Both the position numbers and the translations under genes were made by a program. A DNA stretch of 58,531 nt from a bacterium. GTDB taxonomy: Bacteria; Bacillota_I; Bacilli_A; Izemoplasmatales; UBA1188. Positions 28,867 to 38,235 of the stretch are shown in pieces (position 1 is the first letter of the stretch; every line of letters begins with the position of its first letter). Location of the stretch: contig JAGCYY010000008.1 of the NCBI GenBank assembly GCA_017960565.1, positions 1-58,531 of the forward strand, given 5' to 3'. Below the pieces are notes generated by a model, which had not been told where the DNA came from, did not search any database, and saw nothing but the letters and a program-made list of their open reading frames with translations.

Positions 28867-30864
28867 TTATTTCATACTCTCACTAAAATAATTTTTAATA
28901 AATACATATGTATTTTCATTAAAAGGACTATAATAATTCGCATATGATAAAATATCAAGATATGTAATTTCTGTGCTTGAATTTATAAATTCTTCATCAA
29001 AAGCATATAGATATGTTTTAAAGAAATTATCTTTTGCAGTACTAAATGAATTCATTTCAGCATCACAAAATAGGGCTATACAAGGAATAAGAGATACAGC
29101 ATATGACACCTCATAACAGCTTCTATTTGCATAATATGAATTAGAATATCCAGTATATATTTTATAATTTAAACCGTATTTTGAGCATATAGCAAATGTT
29201 AAGTCTTCAAGCTCACTATATGTTATACCATCTTCAAATTTTTTAGTATCGACATTATCATCATGATAATAATTGAGATATAAAGCTTCTTCTATCTCAT
29301 CTGAGATTAAAGTTGAAAATATCGTATTGAAATTATCCATAAAATGATAGAAAAGTACATAGTCAAATATATCTTGATCAGCATCATTAAAGATAGTATC
29401 TAAATATGCCATAAACATCTCTTCATTAGACTGAGAATGAGTTTCTAAAAAATCATAATCAGTTATATCATCTCTCATAAACATAAAATGTCCTGATTCA
29501 TGTATAAAAGAACTAACTAATGAATAACTTCCACTATTTCCAAAATACATCATTTTAAGATTATCAAGTTCAGGAAGAAGCGCAGTAAAAGCTCTTCTAT
29601 TTGTTCCTGTCATCACTCTTCCATCCTTAAATGCTTCATTAATTTTATTATAAAAATCGATATCATTATCTTCATCGATCATAAGAGAAAAATAATCAGC
29701 GACAATATCTCTTAAATATTCACTTTCAAAAAATTTAGAATTGTTTATGGTATCAGCGATAGATTTTTGTTCAAGAGTCATTCTTTGATCTACAACCATA
29801 AATCTATTTGTAATAGATCTTAATATATCTATAAAATAATCTTTTAGATAATTCCTTAGATCTTTTATCATCGAAGTTGAATAAGATCTGTTATATATTT
29901 TTTTATAAGCATATTCATAATAATTATCGAAATTAAAGATATTTGCTTTTTCGTTTCTAATATCTCTTAATTCATTAAAAGCTTTTTCATATTCTTTATA
30001 ACTTAGATTTCCATAATATAGATTATATTCAAGTTCATTGATTCTCATATTTATCGTATCTAATCTTTCATTGCTATAACCTTCAAGATTAGTTATTAAA
30101 TTATCAATATATTCATCACTAACTTCTTTATTTTCTTTATATAATTCTCGATATTCTCCCTTAACAACATTCAATAATAATCTATTATAATCTAGACAAT
30201 ATTCATTATAAATATTTCTCATATTTATATAAGCATCACTCCATTCGCTTGTATTATATAGATAAAATCTAAGTTCGGCTGCGAATGAGTTGATGTTCAA
30301 ATAATCTTCCATTTTATCAAGTTCATCTAAAGCATTATTCAAAAAATCAAAATTGAATCCTAATTTTTCATCTGATACATTAGTTTCTTCAAATATTTTC
30401 ATAGCATTCTCATAAATATTTCTAAATTTATTAGCGTCTTCTATTGTATAATCATATTTTAATGTATCTAAAAAATCTATTTCTGTTTTATTTTCAAATG
30501 TAGTTTCGCATATATCACATTTAGAAAATCTAATATAGTCGCTTGAAGTAGTCATATGTTTTTCATAATCTAAAATCATCAAACAACGATTGCATTTATG
30601 AAAATGTCCTACAGAATCACTGTAAAATTCTGTTGATATATCATGGCCAAGAGCTGGAATAGATTTTAAAGCTTCTATTTCATATCTACATTCCAAATCT
30701 TTATATGTTTTACCATTAATTTTATTATAATAATAGCCTTCTACTCCATTTTCAATACAGGTTGGTTTAATTTCCTCAATATAAATTACATCATTTCTTT
30801 TTTCACATGATGTCATAAAAATAAATATAAACAATAAAAATAAACTAAATAAAACCTTTTTCAT
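28867..30864 (-). CDS. Lipoprotein with M3-like zinc metallopeptidase domain
   Basis: A 665-residue exported lipoprotein. The signal peptide MKKVLFSLFLLFIFIFMTSC ends in a lipobox with Cys20. The first 150 residues hold cysteine/histidine-rich repeats (GHFHKCNRCLMI, SKCDICETTF) of a kind common in clostridial surface proteins. The long helical C-terminal part carries FIHESGHFMF, an HExxH zinc site, followed by DFLETHSQSNEEMF. That resembles the third-ligand helix of M3 peptidases (oligoendopeptidase F, thimet), where DFVExPSQxxE is usual. It is thus probably a surface-anchored oligopeptidase. No ribosome site is visible before the ATG, and a TGATAAAAT -10-like element ends 12 bases upstream, so the mRNA may be leaderless. 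Confidence 0.75.
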   Translation of the reverse strand: MKKVLFSLFLLFIFIFMTSCEKRNDVIYIEEIKPTCIENGVEGYYYNKINGKTYKDLECRYEIEALKSIPALGHDISTEFYSDSVGHFHKCNRCLMILDYEKHMTTSSDYIRFSKCDICETTFENKTEIDFLDTLKYDYTIEDANKFRNIYENAMKIFEETNVSDEKLGFNFDFLNNALDELDKMEDYLNINSFAAELRFYLYNTSEWSDAYINMRNIYNEYCLDYNRLLLNVVKGEYRELYKENKEVSDEYIDNLITNLEGYSNERLDTINMRINELEYNLYYGNLSYKEYEKAFNELRDIRNEKANIFNFDNYYEYAYKKIYNRSYSTSMIKDLRNYLKDYFIDILRSITNRFMVVDQRMTLEQKSIADTINNSKFFESEYLRDIVADYFSLMIDEDNDIDFYNKINEAFKDGRVMTGTNRRAFTALLPELDNLKMMYFGNSGSYSLVSSFIHESGHFMFMRDDITDYDFLETHSQSNEEMFMAYLDTIFNDADQDIFDYVLFYHFMDNFNTIFSTLISDEIEEALYLNYYHDDNVDTKKFEDGITYSELEDLTFAICSKYGLNYKIYTGYSNSYYANRSCYEVSYAVSLIPCIALFCDAEMNSFSTAKDNFFKTYLYAFDEEFINSSTEITYLDILSYANYYSPFNENTYVFIKNYFSESMK

Positions 30865-30908
30865 AATCTAATTAATATTTTATCATATAAAATATTGCTA
30901 AATAAAAA

Positions 30909-30941
30909 AATAATGGGAAATAACACATATTTCTCATTATT
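30909..30941 (-). terminator. Terminator overlapping the thrE-like stop codon
   Basis: Arms of 14 bases with one mismatch (AATAATGAGAAATA and TATTTCCCATTATT on the minus strand), followed by TTTTTTT. The stop codon of the transporter gene (30937-30939) lies within the stem. Confidence 0.8.
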
Positions 30942-32160
30942 TATTATTGTTTTTCTTCAAAATTAAACTAAATAATACTCCAGATACAACTATACCAAGC
31001 GCAATTGCGAGTATCACAAGGAGTGTAGTCATAAGAGTTGAAATAAAATTTCCAAGATCTCCATTCACAAGATAATACATTGTAAAGAATAGCGATGCAC
31101 CTGGTACAAGTGGAATGAGGGATGGTAACATAAAAGATGTTGTAGGGGCTTTTAAAAGCCTTGCGAGTACTTCGCTTAAAAGTCCAGCTGTGAATGCACT
31201 AATTAAATTAGAAAAGAAAGGATTAAGACCTGCTATCTTTAATAAGATAATATATAGTGTAAATGTGATTAGGCCACCTATTATCACAATCGGAAGTCTT
31301 TTATATTTAGAATTAAAAAGAAGTGAAAAACCAAATGTACCAACTAAAGCACCAATAATTGGGATATAGAGAGTATCATTCATTGATAGTGCTATATCAC
31401 CGCCATAAATTCTTGTCCAAATTGAGAATCCAGCAGCGATAGCTAAAGAGATGAAGATGGATTGAAGAAATCTTAAGCTGCCACTTAAAATATCATCGAT
31501 TATGATATCTCTAATCGATGTCGATATCATAAGTCCTGGAATTAAGATCATTATCGCTCCTGTCATGACAGCGCTTAAGTTATTCGCAAGTTTTATATAT
31601 GTCATAAGAACACAAAGCAGTCCCCCAACGAGCGAACAAAACAATGTATGGACAGTCGCATATTGTTCCTTTAGTTTGATTTGGTTTAAGGCATAAATAA
31701 TAATTCCGACAATTCCTGCCGCTAAACCATCTAAAAATGAACCACCAAAAAGTAGAGAAAAACCAAATGATGAAAATAAAGCGCCAAATAATAAAATTAT
31801 AAAACTATAATCTTTTTTAGATTCAATCTTTAATATTTCTTCATATACAACATCTAAACTTGGTTTTTCAAGCGCAATATAACGAGATAAGCTATTAAAT
31901 TTTTCAATTCTATAAAGATCGATATTGATTATCTTATTTCTTTCGATCCTTGTAGTACGTCTATCACCATTGAATTCGACAGATAATAAAATTAATGATG
32001 GTATGCAAAAAACATCGACATTTACAGCACCATAGCTAGAAAGTATGTAGGTTATTGTTTGTTCAACCCTCTTAATTTCCGCTCCAGCGCGCAGTAAATT
32101 TGTGCCGATTCTAAGTCCTATATCGATTTCTGAAATATTATCAAGAGTTATATTTTCCAT
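30937..32160 (-). CDS. ThrE-family threonine/serine exporter-like membrane protein
   Basis: A 407-residue protein with the fused YjjP-YjjB layout. A cytosolic N-terminal domain has GLRIGTNLLRAGAEIKRVEQT and is typical of the PF06738-type half. About ten membrane segments follow, including the second half with LLKAPTTSFMLPSLIPLVPGAS. The family exports threonine and serine in Corynebacterium, or succinate in the split E. coli form, so the substrate here is uncertain. A GGAAT ribosome site precedes the ATG. It ends in its own terminator, and the NUDIX gene upstream also ends in one, so it is probably monocistronic. Confidence 0.88.
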   Translation of the reverse strand: MENITLDNISEIDIGLRIGTNLLRAGAEIKRVEQTITYILSSYGAVNVDVFCIPSLILLSVEFNGDRRTTRIERNKIINIDLYRIEKFNSLSRYIALEKPSLDVVYEEILKIESKKDYSFIILLFGALFSSFGFSLLFGGSFLDGLAAGIVGIIIYALNQIKLKEQYATVHTLFCSLVGGLLCVLMTYIKLANNLSAVMTGAIMILIPGLMISTSIRDIIIDDILSGSLRFLQSIFISLAIAAGFSIWTRIYGGDIALSMNDTLYIPIIGALVGTFGFSLLFNSKYKRLPIVIIGGLITFTLYIILLKIAGLNPFFSNLISAFTAGLLSEVLARLLKAPTTSFMLPSLIPLVPGASLFFTMYYLVNGDLGNFISTLMTTLLVILAIALGIVVSGVLFSLILKKNNNK

Positions 32161-32218
32161 AATATATATTCCTAAACAATAAATAATATATCATTAAATT
32201 ATCTAATTTTGTACAAAT

Positions 32219-32242
32219 AAAAAATGAGACATCTCATTTTTT
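32219..32242 (-). terminator. Terminator overlapping the NUDIX stop codon
   Basis: Arms AAAAAATGAGA and TCTCATTTTTT around CA. The TGA stop (32234-32236) lies inside the stem. Confidence 0.85.
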
Positions 32243-32767
32243 ATTGTTTCGATAATATTTAGGATTATCAATGAGATATTTAAGCGCGAAAGTATCACGA
32301 GATAAGAATGTTTCATTGATTTCATCTAAGAGACATAAATTTTGATTATATGCTTCTTTTATAGAGATAAAGACAGGTTCATATCCTAGCTCAATTTCAT
32401 AATCTTTATGAAAGTGACTAGCTTTCTTGCCTCTTACAAGATCTGCGAAATAATAATAATTTCTAGTGTTAATTATAGATGAATTAACTTTATCTTTTTC
32501 AATGACAATGATGAGACCCATCTCTTTTACCGTTTTATTATTTATGAAATATCCTGTTTCTTCTACTGTTTCTCTTTCTAAACATTTAATATCATCATTA
32601 TTGTCACTTAAATCATAATGTCCACCAGGAAATACATAATAATTCTTATTTGTTTTTAATAATAAAATTTTGCCACGTGAAATAGAAACGCATCTCACTG
32701 CGCCTCTATCTATAACATCACTATTAAATTCATAATCTTGTGTATCAATTACGCCTATTAATTTCAT
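32234..32767 (-). CDS. NUDIX hydrolase
   Basis: A 177-residue NUDIX-fold protein. The core RETVEETGYF supplies the REx2EExGU part of the box, preceded by FPGGHYDLSD. The box has three extra residues between the GG and RE parts, so the first glutamate is not in its usual place. The substrate cannot be told from sequence. The start lies 2 bases after the end of the AlkD-like gene, so the two form an operon that may deal with damaged nucleotides or DNA. Confidence 0.85.
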   Translation of the reverse strand: MKLIGVIDTQDYEFNSDVIDRGAVRCVSISRGKILLLKTNKNYYVFPGGHYDLSDNNDDIKCLERETVEETGYFINNKTVKEMGLIIVIEKDKVNSSIINTRNYYYFADLVRGKKASHFHKDYEIELGYEPVFISIKEAYNQNLCLLDEINETFLSRDTFALKYLIDNPKYYRNNKK

Positions 32768-32769
32768 AT

Positions 32770-33459
32770 CTACTTTCTTTTAAGATTTCTTAGTATTTCT
32801 TTTTGTTCATCAGTTATTCTATATGATTCTAGACACTTTTGTATTGTCTTATTGTGAATAAAATCATTAAAATGATGATTATTAAAATATTTTAGTGTTT
32901 CATTAAAATGATGACAGAATGAGACAGAATAGAACCAGCTTATCATCATTTCTAAATAATAAAAATTGTTAGTTTGAATATCAAAAACTTTATTGAGATA
33001 ATCTTCATTAAAATCATCTTTAAGATATGCCATAAGCTGTCCAATTCCAAATCTTTTTACATATGGCATATTAGAATCAATATATTCATATATCTTTAGT
33101 AGATATATAGATTTATTTTTATTATTTATAGCTTTAGATTTAAAGCCATCAGTCAAGGCCCAAGACGAAAGATATGGGACTAACTGATCTAGCCTTTTAA
33201 TGAATAAATCATAATCTTTTATATTTTCAATTATATACCTATGAAGAAGAGTTTCTTCAAAATATTTATGAGGAAGATCATCTAGAAAATTATTTAATTT
33301 ATCATAATTTTCAAGTGTTTTTGATATCTTTCTTAAGATAGGAATTCTAACTCCTATTAATTTATAATTAGTTAAGTCTGGGGAAAGTTTAATAGTAAAA
33401 TCGCGATATTCTTTATCTTGATTATTTAATAATATTTGTGATATATAATTGTCACACAT
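32770..33459 (-). CDS. AlkD-like DNA alkylation repair protein
   Basis: A 229-residue all-helical HEAT-like repeat protein of the alkylation-repair glycosylase family. It has LIGVRIPILRKISK near the N-terminus and YLEMMISWFYSVSFCHHFN in the middle; the Trp-rich groove is typical. In characterised members it removes 3- and 7-alkylpurines. A AAGGTGA ribosome site precedes it. It pairs with the downstream NUDIX gene. Confidence 0.85.
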   Translation of the reverse strand: MCDNYISQILLNNQDKEYRDFTIKLSPDLTNYKLIGVRIPILRKISKTLENYDKLNNFLDDLPHKYFEETLLHRYIIENIKDYDLFIKRLDQLVPYLSSWALTDGFKSKAINNKNKSIYLLKIYEYIDSNMPYVKRFGIGQLMAYLKDDFNEDYLNKVFDIQTNNFYYLEMMISWFYSVSFCHHFNETLKYFNNHHFNDFIHNKTIQKCLESYRITDEQKEILRNLKRK

Positions 33460-33483
33460 AAGATTTCACCTTATTTAAATAAA

Positions 33484-33503
33484 GCGTTATATAAATATAA
33501 CGC
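33484..33503 (-). terminator. Terminator after the EAL operon
   Basis: Stem GCGTTATA-TTTA-TATAACGC followed by TTTATTTAAA on the minus strand, just past the stop of the second EAL gene. It closes the AAA/DUF2357/SipW/EAL operon. Confidence 0.8.
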
Positions 33504-33504
33504 A

Positions 33505-34965
33505 TTACTTATTTTTCCATTCATCACTTTTTGCGAATTCAATTGTTGCTTCACGTGAATTTGGAGCTGATACATAATAACCTTGGAAATATTCAACTTT
33601 AGCATTTATTAAAGAATCGACTGTTTCTTTATTTTCAATCTTAAGTGAACAGATCTTGATATTCTTTTCTTTACATGTATCAACTAAGACATCATACATC
33701 TTCTTTTCAACGAATGATTCAGTAACTTCTAAGATGTCACTACTCATGAGTTTGATCATTGAGAAATCAAATTCTTGAAGTTTCATGATGTTTTTAGAGT
33801 CAAGTCCAAAGTGGTCTATTGCGATTCTAAAGCCTTTTTTATGAAGAGCTTTAATTGTCTCTGAGATTGTTTGGAACTTCTCATAGAGGGCATATTCTTC
33901 AATTTCAAGCATAATAGCGTTTGCAGGAACGTGATATCTATTTAAAATAGATGTGAAGTCACTGACGATTGTTTCACTTAAGAGTTGTTTGATTGATAAG
34001 TTCACAGAGAAGAATATATCACCAACTTTGAAAATATCTTGATTCTCATTATAGAATTCACAGATAGTTGACATACTCCATTTACCAACCCAGAGGATAT
34101 CACCAGTATTATCGAGTACTGATAAGAATTTATTTGGAGATAAGACACCAAGAGTTGGATGCTGCCAACGGATGAGTGCTTCAAAACCAACGATCTTCTT
34201 TTCGTTATAATCGACAAGTGGTTGATAATAAAGAGTGAATTCTTTGTTTTTGATGGCTGATCTAACTTCGTTATAGTAAACAAGATTTTCTTTTTCGTTT
34301 TCTTCAAATGCTTGAGAATATACAGAATATCTCTTATTTGGTGTTTTAACATTCATATAGAGTGCAAGATCAGCTTTAGCGATTAAGTCAGCACTAGTTA
34401 TACCTTGTGTAGGATAAAATGCCATACCGAGATAACAGTTATAAGCTGTTTGAATTTCCATATGAGGAATTTGAATTGGTGTTTCTATAACATCGATTAA
34501 ATGTTCAGTAAATTGGAAGAGAGATTCTCTTGAGAAATTGCCTCTAAGAAGTATGATATAAGAGTCATTTTCTGGTTTATATTCAGAGAATAAGGCATTT
34601 TTTGGAAGAGTCTTGATAATGTTTTGGATAGCTCTATCTTTGAGCTGCATTTCAACATTCTTTCCAAAAGAATCAGAGATCTCTTGAGCATTTGTGAATT
34701 CAAAGATCATGACGGTTGCTTCTTTAGAAAGATGATATACTCTTATAAATTCATCTAGATTAGATTCTAGATTACGTCTGCTCATTAGACCATATTGAGT
34801 CTTTGGCTGTTCACGTTCAAGTGATACTCTCTTTGCTTCTTTTCTTATTGAAAAGAATAAAAGAATTCCAAGTCCAACCATAAGAAGGACAATCACAATT
34901 GTGAAAACTTCATTGAAACCTTCTGAAGCTAAAAAGTTAACTATATTAGATATTAAAGTTATCAT
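33505..34965 (-). CDS. Membrane GGDEF-EAL protein with degenerate catalytic sites
   Basis: A 486-residue protein with one N-terminal membrane helix (about residues 15-37), a GGDEF-like domain with no GGDEF motif, and an EAL domain. The EAL part keeps FEALIRW and NLSIKQL. The catalytic DDFGTGxSS loop reads IDHFGLDSKN, and the EITE motif reads EIEEYALYE, so phosphodiesterase activity is doubtful. It may bind c-di-GMP as a receptor, or bind the neighbouring EAL protein. The start overlaps the stop of the upstream EAL gene by 4 bases. It is last gene of the operon that begins with the AAA+ ATPase. Confidence 0.88.
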   Translation of the reverse strand: MITLISNIVNFLASEGFNEVFTIVIVLLMVGLGILLFFSIRKEAKRVSLEREQPKTQYGLMSRRNLESNLDEFIRVYHLSKEATVMIFEFTNAQEISDSFGKNVEMQLKDRAIQNIIKTLPKNALFSEYKPENDSYIILLRGNFSRESLFQFTEHLIDVIETPIQIPHMEIQTAYNCYLGMAFYPTQGITSADLIAKADLALYMNVKTPNKRYSVYSQAFEENEKENLVYYNEVRSAIKNKEFTLYYQPLVDYNEKKIVGFEALIRWQHPTLGVLSPNKFLSVLDNTGDILWVGKWSMSTICEFYNENQDIFKVGDIFFSVNLSIKQLLSETIVSDFTSILNRYHVPANAIMLEIEEYALYEKFQTISETIKALHKKGFRIAIDHFGLDSKNIMKLQEFDFSMIKLMSSDILEVTESFVEKKMYDVLVDTCKEKNIKICSLKIENKETVDSLINAKVEYFQGYYVSAPNSREATIEFAKSDEWKNK

Positions 34966-37586
34966 TGTTGTTTAGGCCTCCTTTTTATATTTAATGTTTC
35001 TTTTACCTGATCATATGGAACAGGTTTAGAGAAATAATATCCTTGGATATATTGACATTGTTTCTTTTCCAAGAAATCTAATTGAAAATCATCTTCAACA
35101 CCTTCCGCAACAACTGCGAGATTTAATTCGTTTGCGATACCAACGATGTGTGAAATAATAGTTCTAATACCTTGGTTAGTTCTAATTTGTCTTGTAAATC
35201 CAAGGTCGATTTTTAAGACGTCGATTGGAAGTTCTGCGAGGTATTGTAAGCTTGAATAACCAGTACCGAAGTCATCGAGGTATACTTTAATACCGAACGA
35301 TCTTATGTATGTTAAGATATCGATTACCTCAGACATTGATTCAATTAAGAATGTTTCGGTAATTTCGATTGCAACTTGATTGTAGTCGATACCATATTCT
35401 TCATATAGTTTTACAAAACTATTAGTAAATCCTGGTTGTAACATTTGAGCTGGTGAGACGTTAACACTTATTCTTATATCGTCTCTACCCAGTGATTTCA
35501 TAAGTTCAAATGTTTTTCTAAATGTTAAAAGACCGATATCTTGAATGAAACCACTTCTTTCAGCGACTTTGATATATTCGAAAGGCGATTCATAAAGATA
35601 TTTAGGATTGTTCCAACGGAGAAGACATTCGAAACCTGATACTCTATTTTCTGTGAGGTTATAAACAGGTTGATAAAATGTCACAAATTCATCTTCATCT
35701 AACGCTTTTCTAAGGTCATCAGCAATCTGTAAGTCTTTAGCGAGAATCGATTCAGAGTTATTATCAAATAGATAATAAAGAGAATCTTTTCCTTCTAGGG
35801 CTTTTTCATAAGCGATAATTACTTTATCAAGGATAACTTTTGGATTGTTACCTGAGAGTGGATCATATAGCGAGAATGGATATACACCAAATCTTACATC
35901 AGCCATGATGTTATCTGAATAAACAACAAATGGTTTTTTAGTGATTACATTGATATCATCTATATGTTTTTTAAGATCATTGAAGTTATCTTTTAATTTT
36001 AAGAAGAATGCGAAGAATTCGCCGTGAACACAATATACCTCATTTCCATTGATATGTTCTTTTAATACCTCAATCAATGTCTCATTGATCTTTTCATTTG
36101 TACGAGAACCATATAATTTAGTTATCTCTGGTCTGTTTTTGATTCCACAATAGAACAGATAAGTGTCTTTTATACGTCTTTCATTATCTACTGATAATTC
36201 ACTTATTCTTCTGAATAGAGCTTTTCTATTTAAAGCATTATATACATCGTCTTGGAATGTATCATCGATATTTACACCGATAGATGACAATCTTGTGATA
36301 TTGATTGGCTTTGTATCTCCGTCATAACCTATTAATTCATATCTATTTATTGATTTGACAATGACAAATCTTAAATATTGATCTTTATCAGTTCCATCTG
36401 GAGATTTTCTCATTGTGAGTGTTGAACTATATTCAAGGAGTGTTCCTATAGTTTCTTTTGTGACATTGTCTGTCTCCATAAGACTCGCTTTTAATAAGCT
36501 ATGAACATTGAATATGGAGTTCATAAATCTTTGGTTTTTAGCGAGAATCTTTCCGTCTTTTGTGACTATTAAAAGATGGAAATTATCGTTTGATAGTGGA
36601 ATAACTAAGTCTTTAACATTCATTCTTAGAATATATAATCCGATTGTAAGAATCAATATTAAGACAACGAAGAAAGCAATATAGATTAAAGTTGCGATAA
36701 TCATATCTCTTGTGAAAGTATTTAAGAAAGATGCTTCTACAAAGACTAAGAGATATAGATCTTCTTCGTTATATTCTCTCAGCATATTTTTGGATGTGAT
36801 AAGATAGTTTTTAATAGTATCGCTCATTAGGACAAGCTGAATATGAGTTTCAGGATCTCTTTCATGAAAATCATCTAAGAAACCTTTGATATCTTCTGGC
36901 ATATCTTGTCTAAATAAGCCTTGGAAAGTTGCTTCACTATTGTAAGTATTTACATATATCCAGCCATTCTTTCCAGAACATATAACGTATTTAAATTCAT
37001 CTTCATTGTAAGATGCTGAAAGCATATTTACGAATCTTGAAAAATCTTGAGCTATAAAGATTGAACCAAAATTATAGAATACGATGTTGTATTTTAAATC
37101 ACCACATCTAAAAATATAATCAAGGCTTACAATTGATAATTTTTTCTTTTCTTCATCATTTCCAAGGAATCTACCATTATCATCTCTTATAAAACCATTT
37201 CTAAATCCGATGACACTTGTATCGATTGTCTCAGCTATATCTTTAGTTCCTTTGACATTGCCGAATGTGATTTCATCATCAGAATCTTTTTCATAATAAC
37301 CAAAGAAGAGAATACCTTGTGATTCATAATCATAAATGTTTGCAAGATTATTGATGATTTCATCTTTTGTTTCACCATCGTGAAGAACGATATAAGCTTC
37401 TATATCATCATACATTCTTTTTGTATAAGAATTTAAATATGCAACTGTTTCAGTAGTTTCTTCATATATTCTTCCTTTAGCTTTTCTGTCGATTATTCCA
37501 CTGATGTTTAAAAAATACACAACTGATACTACAGCAGTGAAGATGACAGATATTAAGATGAAGATGATTAAGCTACTTCTTTTCAT
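34962..37586 (-). CDS. Membrane c-di-GMP phosphodiesterase (sensor-degenerate GGDEF-EAL)
   Basis: An 874-residue protein. A membrane helix (about 7-27), a Cache-like extracellular sensor (about 30-285) and a second helix (about 290-312) lead to a PAS-like region, a GGDEF-like domain without the motif (VHGEFFAFF at the site), and a complete EAL domain. The EAL signatures are FECLLRW, NVSPAQM, EITETF, LDDFGTGYSSLQ, KIDLGF, AEGVE and QGYYFSKP. It should therefore hydrolyse c-di-GMP in response to an external signal. The ECL variant keeps the key Glu. It overlaps the SipW-like gene upstream by 14 bases and the next EAL gene by 4. Its operon sits directly downstream of genes with c-di-GMP riboswitches, so it can lower the signal those riboswitches read. 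Confidence 0.92.
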   Translation of the reverse strand: MKRSSLIIFILISVIFTAVVSVVYFLNISGIIDRKAKGRIYEETTETVAYLNSYTKRMYDDIEAYIVLHDGETKDEIINNLANIYDYESQGILFFGYYEKDSDDEITFGNVKGTKDIAETIDTSVIGFRNGFIRDDNGRFLGNDEEKKKLSIVSLDYIFRCGDLKYNIVFYNFGSIFIAQDFSRFVNMLSASYNEDEFKYVICSGKNGWIYVNTYNSEATFQGLFRQDMPEDIKGFLDDFHERDPETHIQLVLMSDTIKNYLITSKNMLREYNEEDLYLLVFVEASFLNTFTRDMIIATLIYIAFFVVLILILTIGLYILRMNVKDLVIPLSNDNFHLLIVTKDGKILAKNQRFMNSIFNVHSLLKASLMETDNVTKETIGTLLEYSSTLTMRKSPDGTDKDQYLRFVIVKSINRYELIGYDGDTKPINITRLSSIGVNIDDTFQDDVYNALNRKALFRRISELSVDNERRIKDTYLFYCGIKNRPEITKLYGSRTNEKINETLIEVLKEHINGNEVYCVHGEFFAFFLKLKDNFNDLKKHIDDINVITKKPFVVYSDNIMADVRFGVYPFSLYDPLSGNNPKVILDKVIIAYEKALEGKDSLYYLFDNNSESILAKDLQIADDLRKALDEDEFVTFYQPVYNLTENRVSGFECLLRWNNPKYLYESPFEYIKVAERSGFIQDIGLLTFRKTFELMKSLGRDDIRISVNVSPAQMLQPGFTNSFVKLYEEYGIDYNQVAIEITETFLIESMSEVIDILTYIRSFGIKVYLDDFGTGYSSLQYLAELPIDVLKIDLGFTRQIRTNQGIRTIISHIVGIANELNLAVVAEGVEDDFQLDFLEKKQCQYIQGYYFSKPVPYDQVKETLNIKRRPKQQ

Positions 37587-38235
37587 AGTTTTCTTGGTTG
37601 ATAGAATCGATTATATTTTTCTTGATTTGTTCTTTTAAGAGATTATTTTCTTTCTCTTTTTTAACTTCTTTGATTTTCTTTATGGCATCTTGGGTAATTT
37701 TTAAAATAACGATTAGGCCAAATACATAAATAATTGCATAAGCACTAATTAAAGATTTATAGACTTTACCAAGCATTGTACTTTTAGCATCGACTATACC
37801 TATAAAGTTTATTTTAGTGACTTTTTCATTATCAGCAAGTGGATTGTTTATTCCTTTTGTCGTGATTTCAATAGAACCATTATTGTTTTCTATTTTTATT
37901 GCTTTATGAACGATTGTTTGACCATAAACTTCCATTGATATATCAGTGCAGATAAATGATATTACATCACCATCTTTTACTTTGTCGATGGTGGTGCTTC
38001 TTACAAACACAATATCATCTACTAAGATATCTGGTTCCATAGATGGAGTCATGACAGTGAAAGTGTAATGATTAAAGATCTTTGGTGGAGTTTTTGTCGC
38101 AAATCCTACCACAACTTTTAATACTACATAAACAATTAGTAATATAAAGAGATAGGTAATGATTTTACCAATAAGCTTTATGATTCTTTTTGCCTTACTG
38201 TCATCTTTTTTGACTTCATTAATATTATTATTCAT
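37573..38235 (-). CDS. SipW-like signal peptidase I, second copy
   Basis: A 220-residue membrane protease. An N-terminal helix (about 20-45) is followed by the serine motif TPSMEPDI and by a His-type second site in TIVHKAIKI. In the ER/archaeal (SipW) class, His replaces the catalytic Lys of ordinary bacterial signal peptidases. A second membrane helix near residue 175 and a Lys-rich tail complete it. It differs clearly from the other SipW-like gene at 41.5 kb. It overlaps both neighbours (8 bases with the DUF2357-like gene, 14 with the EAL gene), so it is a fixed part of the operon. It may process a substrate of the AAA/DUF2357 machinery or the fibre proteins. Confidence 0.85.
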   Translation of the reverse strand: MNNNINEVKKDDSKAKRIIKLIGKIITYLFILLIVYVVLKVVVGFATKTPPKIFNHYTFTVMTPSMEPDILVDDIVFVRSTTIDKVKDGDVISFICTDISMEVYGQTIVHKAIKIENNNGSIEITTKGINNPLADNEKVTKINFIGIVDAKSTMLGKVYKSLISAYAIIYVFGLIVILKITQDAIKKIKEVKKEKENNLLKEQIKKNIIDSINQENYEKK

